This document shows, piece after piece, positions 62,620 to 64,000 of a stretch of 64,000 bases of DNA. The stretch comes from JAUVKA01 sp964465145. Its GTDB lineage: Bacteria > Bacteroidota > Bacteroidia > Bacteroidales > UBA12481. The notes below the pieces were generated by a model. That model worked only from the letters and a program-made list of their open reading frames with translations, made no database searches and was not told the DNA's origin. The position numbers and the translations under genes were made by a program. The stretch is taken from assembly GCA_964465145.1 (NCBI GenBank), contig CAYXJR010000007.1, positions 1 to 64,000 of the forward strand. Reading direction: 5' to 3'. Within the stretch, counting starts at the first letter, position 1. Each line of letters opens with the position of its first letter.

Positions 62620-63972
62620 TTGAAATCTAAAAGTATTTATATATGCCAGTCCTGCGGATCTCAGTCCGCCAAGTGGATTGGCCGGTGTCCAAACTGTAAT
62701 GAGTGGAATACATTTGTTGAAGAGATTACCCGCTTGGGTACTAAAAAAAAATTAAGCCGCCAGGCTGCCCCCTCCAAACCCAGGAAGCTTGTTGAGATAG
62801 ACATTAATCAGCTATCCAGAATGGAAACAGGGAACCAGGAGTTCGACCGTGTTGTGGGAGGAGGATTAGTTTCAGGATCAATAGTACTGATAGCAGGTGA
62901 GCCAGGGATTGGGAAATCCACTCTGGTTTTACAGTTGAGCCTTCAATTGAGCAAGGTTAAGACTCTTTATATCTCCGGAGAGGAAAGTTTACAGCAACTA
63001 AAAATGAGGGCCCAACGCCTTGGTGAAGGGCATGAGCAGCTATATTTTCTCAGTGAAACTTCTATGGAAAGTATACTGATTCATATCGATCAGTTTGCAC
63101 CAGAGTTGATCATTGTGGATTCCATTCAGACCCTGGTAACTGAAAGCGCAGAATCCTCAGCCGGTTCAGTAACACAAGTAAAGGAATGCACTAACCAGCT
63201 GATTCAGTTTGCCAAAGCCAATAACTGCCCTGTATTGCTTATTGGGCACATCAATAAAGACGGGCATCTAGCCGGTCCAAAAGTTCTTGAACACATGGTT
63301 GATACAGTTTTGCAATTCGAAGGCGATCAAAACCATTTGTACAGGATCCTCAGGGTGCTCAAGAACCGTTTTGGCCCGACAGATGAAATGGGCATTTTTG
63401 AGATGCGGTCAACCGGACTGCGAATGGTATCCAACCCCTCCGAGTTCCTGTTGGCCAACCGGGAAATGAAACTTAGCGGCAATGCAGTTGCTGCTATAAT
63501 AGAAGGCCATCGGCCGTTAATGATTCAAAGCCAGGCTCTTGTAAGTACCGCAGCTTATGGAACACCTCAGCGATCAGCCACAGGATTCGATAACAGGCGG
63601 CTGGGAATGCTCCTGGCCGTTCTGGAAAAAAGAGCCGGGTTCCGCCTGTCAGTTAAGGATGTTTTCCTCAATATGGTGGGTGGTTTTCGTGTGAGTGATC
63701 CAGCTACCGATATGGCCGTGGTGGGTGCAATTCTTTCTTCGGAAAATAATATTGCCGTGGAACAAGACATCTGTTTTACTGGTGAGGTTGGTCTTTCCGG
63801 AGAATTCCGACCTGTAAATAGAATCGAGCAACGTGTTGCAGAATCAGCACGATTGGGATTCAACCAGATCCTGATTCCTGATGCAAACATGAAAGGGACA
63901 GACTTTTCCCGCTATAAAATCAAAATTGTACCTCTGAAACATATTGGCGAATTGTATAAAAAGCTTTTTTGA
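62620..63972 (+). CDS. radA: DNA repair/recombination protein RadA (Sms)
   Basis: 450 aa with TTG start: an in-frame stop (TAA 62608-62610) lies just upstream and no ATG occurs before the conserved zinc finger (Cys9, Cys12, Cys23, Cys26). Walker A is GEPGIGKST (93-101). The RadA-specific KNRFG motif is at 248-252. A Lon-like C-terminal domain follows (VFLNMVGGFRVSDPATDMAV, EVGLSGEFRPV). It is a RecA-like helicase that promotes branch migration. Only 28 bp of unassigned sequence follow it to the window end. Confidence 0.96.
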   Translation: MKSKSIYICQSCGSQSAKWIGRCPNCNEWNTFVEEITRLGTKKKLSRQAAPSKPRKLVEIDINQLSRMETGNQEFDRVVGGGLVSGSIVLIAGEPGIGKSTLVLQLSLQLSKVKTLYISGEESLQQLKMRAQRLGEGHEQLYFLSETSMESILIHIDQFAPELIIVDSIQTLVTESAESSAGSVTQVKECTNQLIQFAKANNCPVLLIGHINKDGHLAGPKVLEHMVDTVLQFEGDQNHLYRILRVLKNRFGPTDEMGIFEMRSTGLRMVSNPSEFLLANREMKLSGNAVAAIIEGHRPLMIQSQALVSTAAYGTPQRSATGFDNRRLGMLLAVLEKRAGFRLSVKDVFLNMVGGFRVSDPATDMAVVGAILSSENNIAVEQDICFTGEVGLSGEFRPVNRIEQRVAESARLGFNQILIPDANMKGTDFSRYKIKIVPLKHIGELYKKLF

Positions 63973-64000
63973 TTGAAAACAAGCCTGGTAGAGATTCAAG

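Overview
The window looks like chromosomal DNA of a free-living or host-associated member of the Bacteroidota, most likely a Bacteroidales/Marinilabiliales-type lineage. The signs are a type IX secretion (T9SS) C-terminal sorting domain, PorX and PorW homologues, GldH, GLPGLI and DUF4270 proteins, a carboxypeptidase-like-domain outer-membrane barrel, a short GT5-only 'glycogen synthase', a CCDC81-type HU/SPOR protein, and the TAnnTTTG (-7) promoter motif upstream of many genes. The GC content is moderate to low. There is no rRNA, tRNA, CRISPR array, complete insertion sequence or prophage. No gene-free stretch exceeds about 230 bp.

Layout. Positions 1-11,200 are an accessory, glycan-related region: a T9SS-secreted protein, a multi-domain glycosidase-like protein with discoidin domain, a sulfatase, an N-acetylhexosamine-kinase-like enzyme, a four-helix-bundle (23S-intervening-sequence type) protein, a GH29 fucosidase, a wrecked propeller gene, a polytopic membrane protein and a secreted lipoprotein of unknown function. 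Together they suggest breakdown of a sulfated, fucosylated, N-acetylhexosamine-containing glycan. Positions 11,200-25,000 hold an uncharacterised gene pair, an M28 peptidase, a giant DUF2961(GH172-type)+DUF6067 fusion, and a TonB-type barrel/GLPGLI pair divergent from a histidine kinase/response regulator pair. Positions 25,000-35,900 hold acpS, class II RNR, waaA, outer-membrane proteins, a second wrecked gene and alanine dehydrogenase. Positions 35,900-42,300 carry tsaE, the T9SS regulators porX and porW, and a sigma54-activator-like protein with several degenerate motifs. Positions 42,300-64,000 are mostly housekeeping: nifU-like, mrp, an alkyltransferase-like gene, trmB, gldH, ricT, holB, pgk, metG, a nucleotide-sugar operon (aminotransferase, acetyltransferase, galE, rfbB), glgA-like, panC, panD and radA.

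The most unusual structure is a set of short tandem arrays with strict 7-bp (some 9-10-bp) register and several unrelated unit sequences (GTGACGG, CGGGTTG, GAGTGTT, GGTTGCA, CTTGTAT, CTTCTGC, GTCCCCA, and the decamers GTTACGTTAG and GAATTAACCT). Many begin within about 20 bp of a stop codon, related arrays bracket single genes, and two arrays lie inside open reading frames. The second notable item is the sigma54-activator-like protein beside porW-porX, which has lost its receiver aspartate, the Thr of GAFTGA and the Walker B Asp. The third is a pair of genes (near 8 kb and 30.8 kb) that keep both termini but have lost the middle. The fourth is a candidate shared operator and downstream repeat array around the two-component operon at 22.6-25.1 kb.
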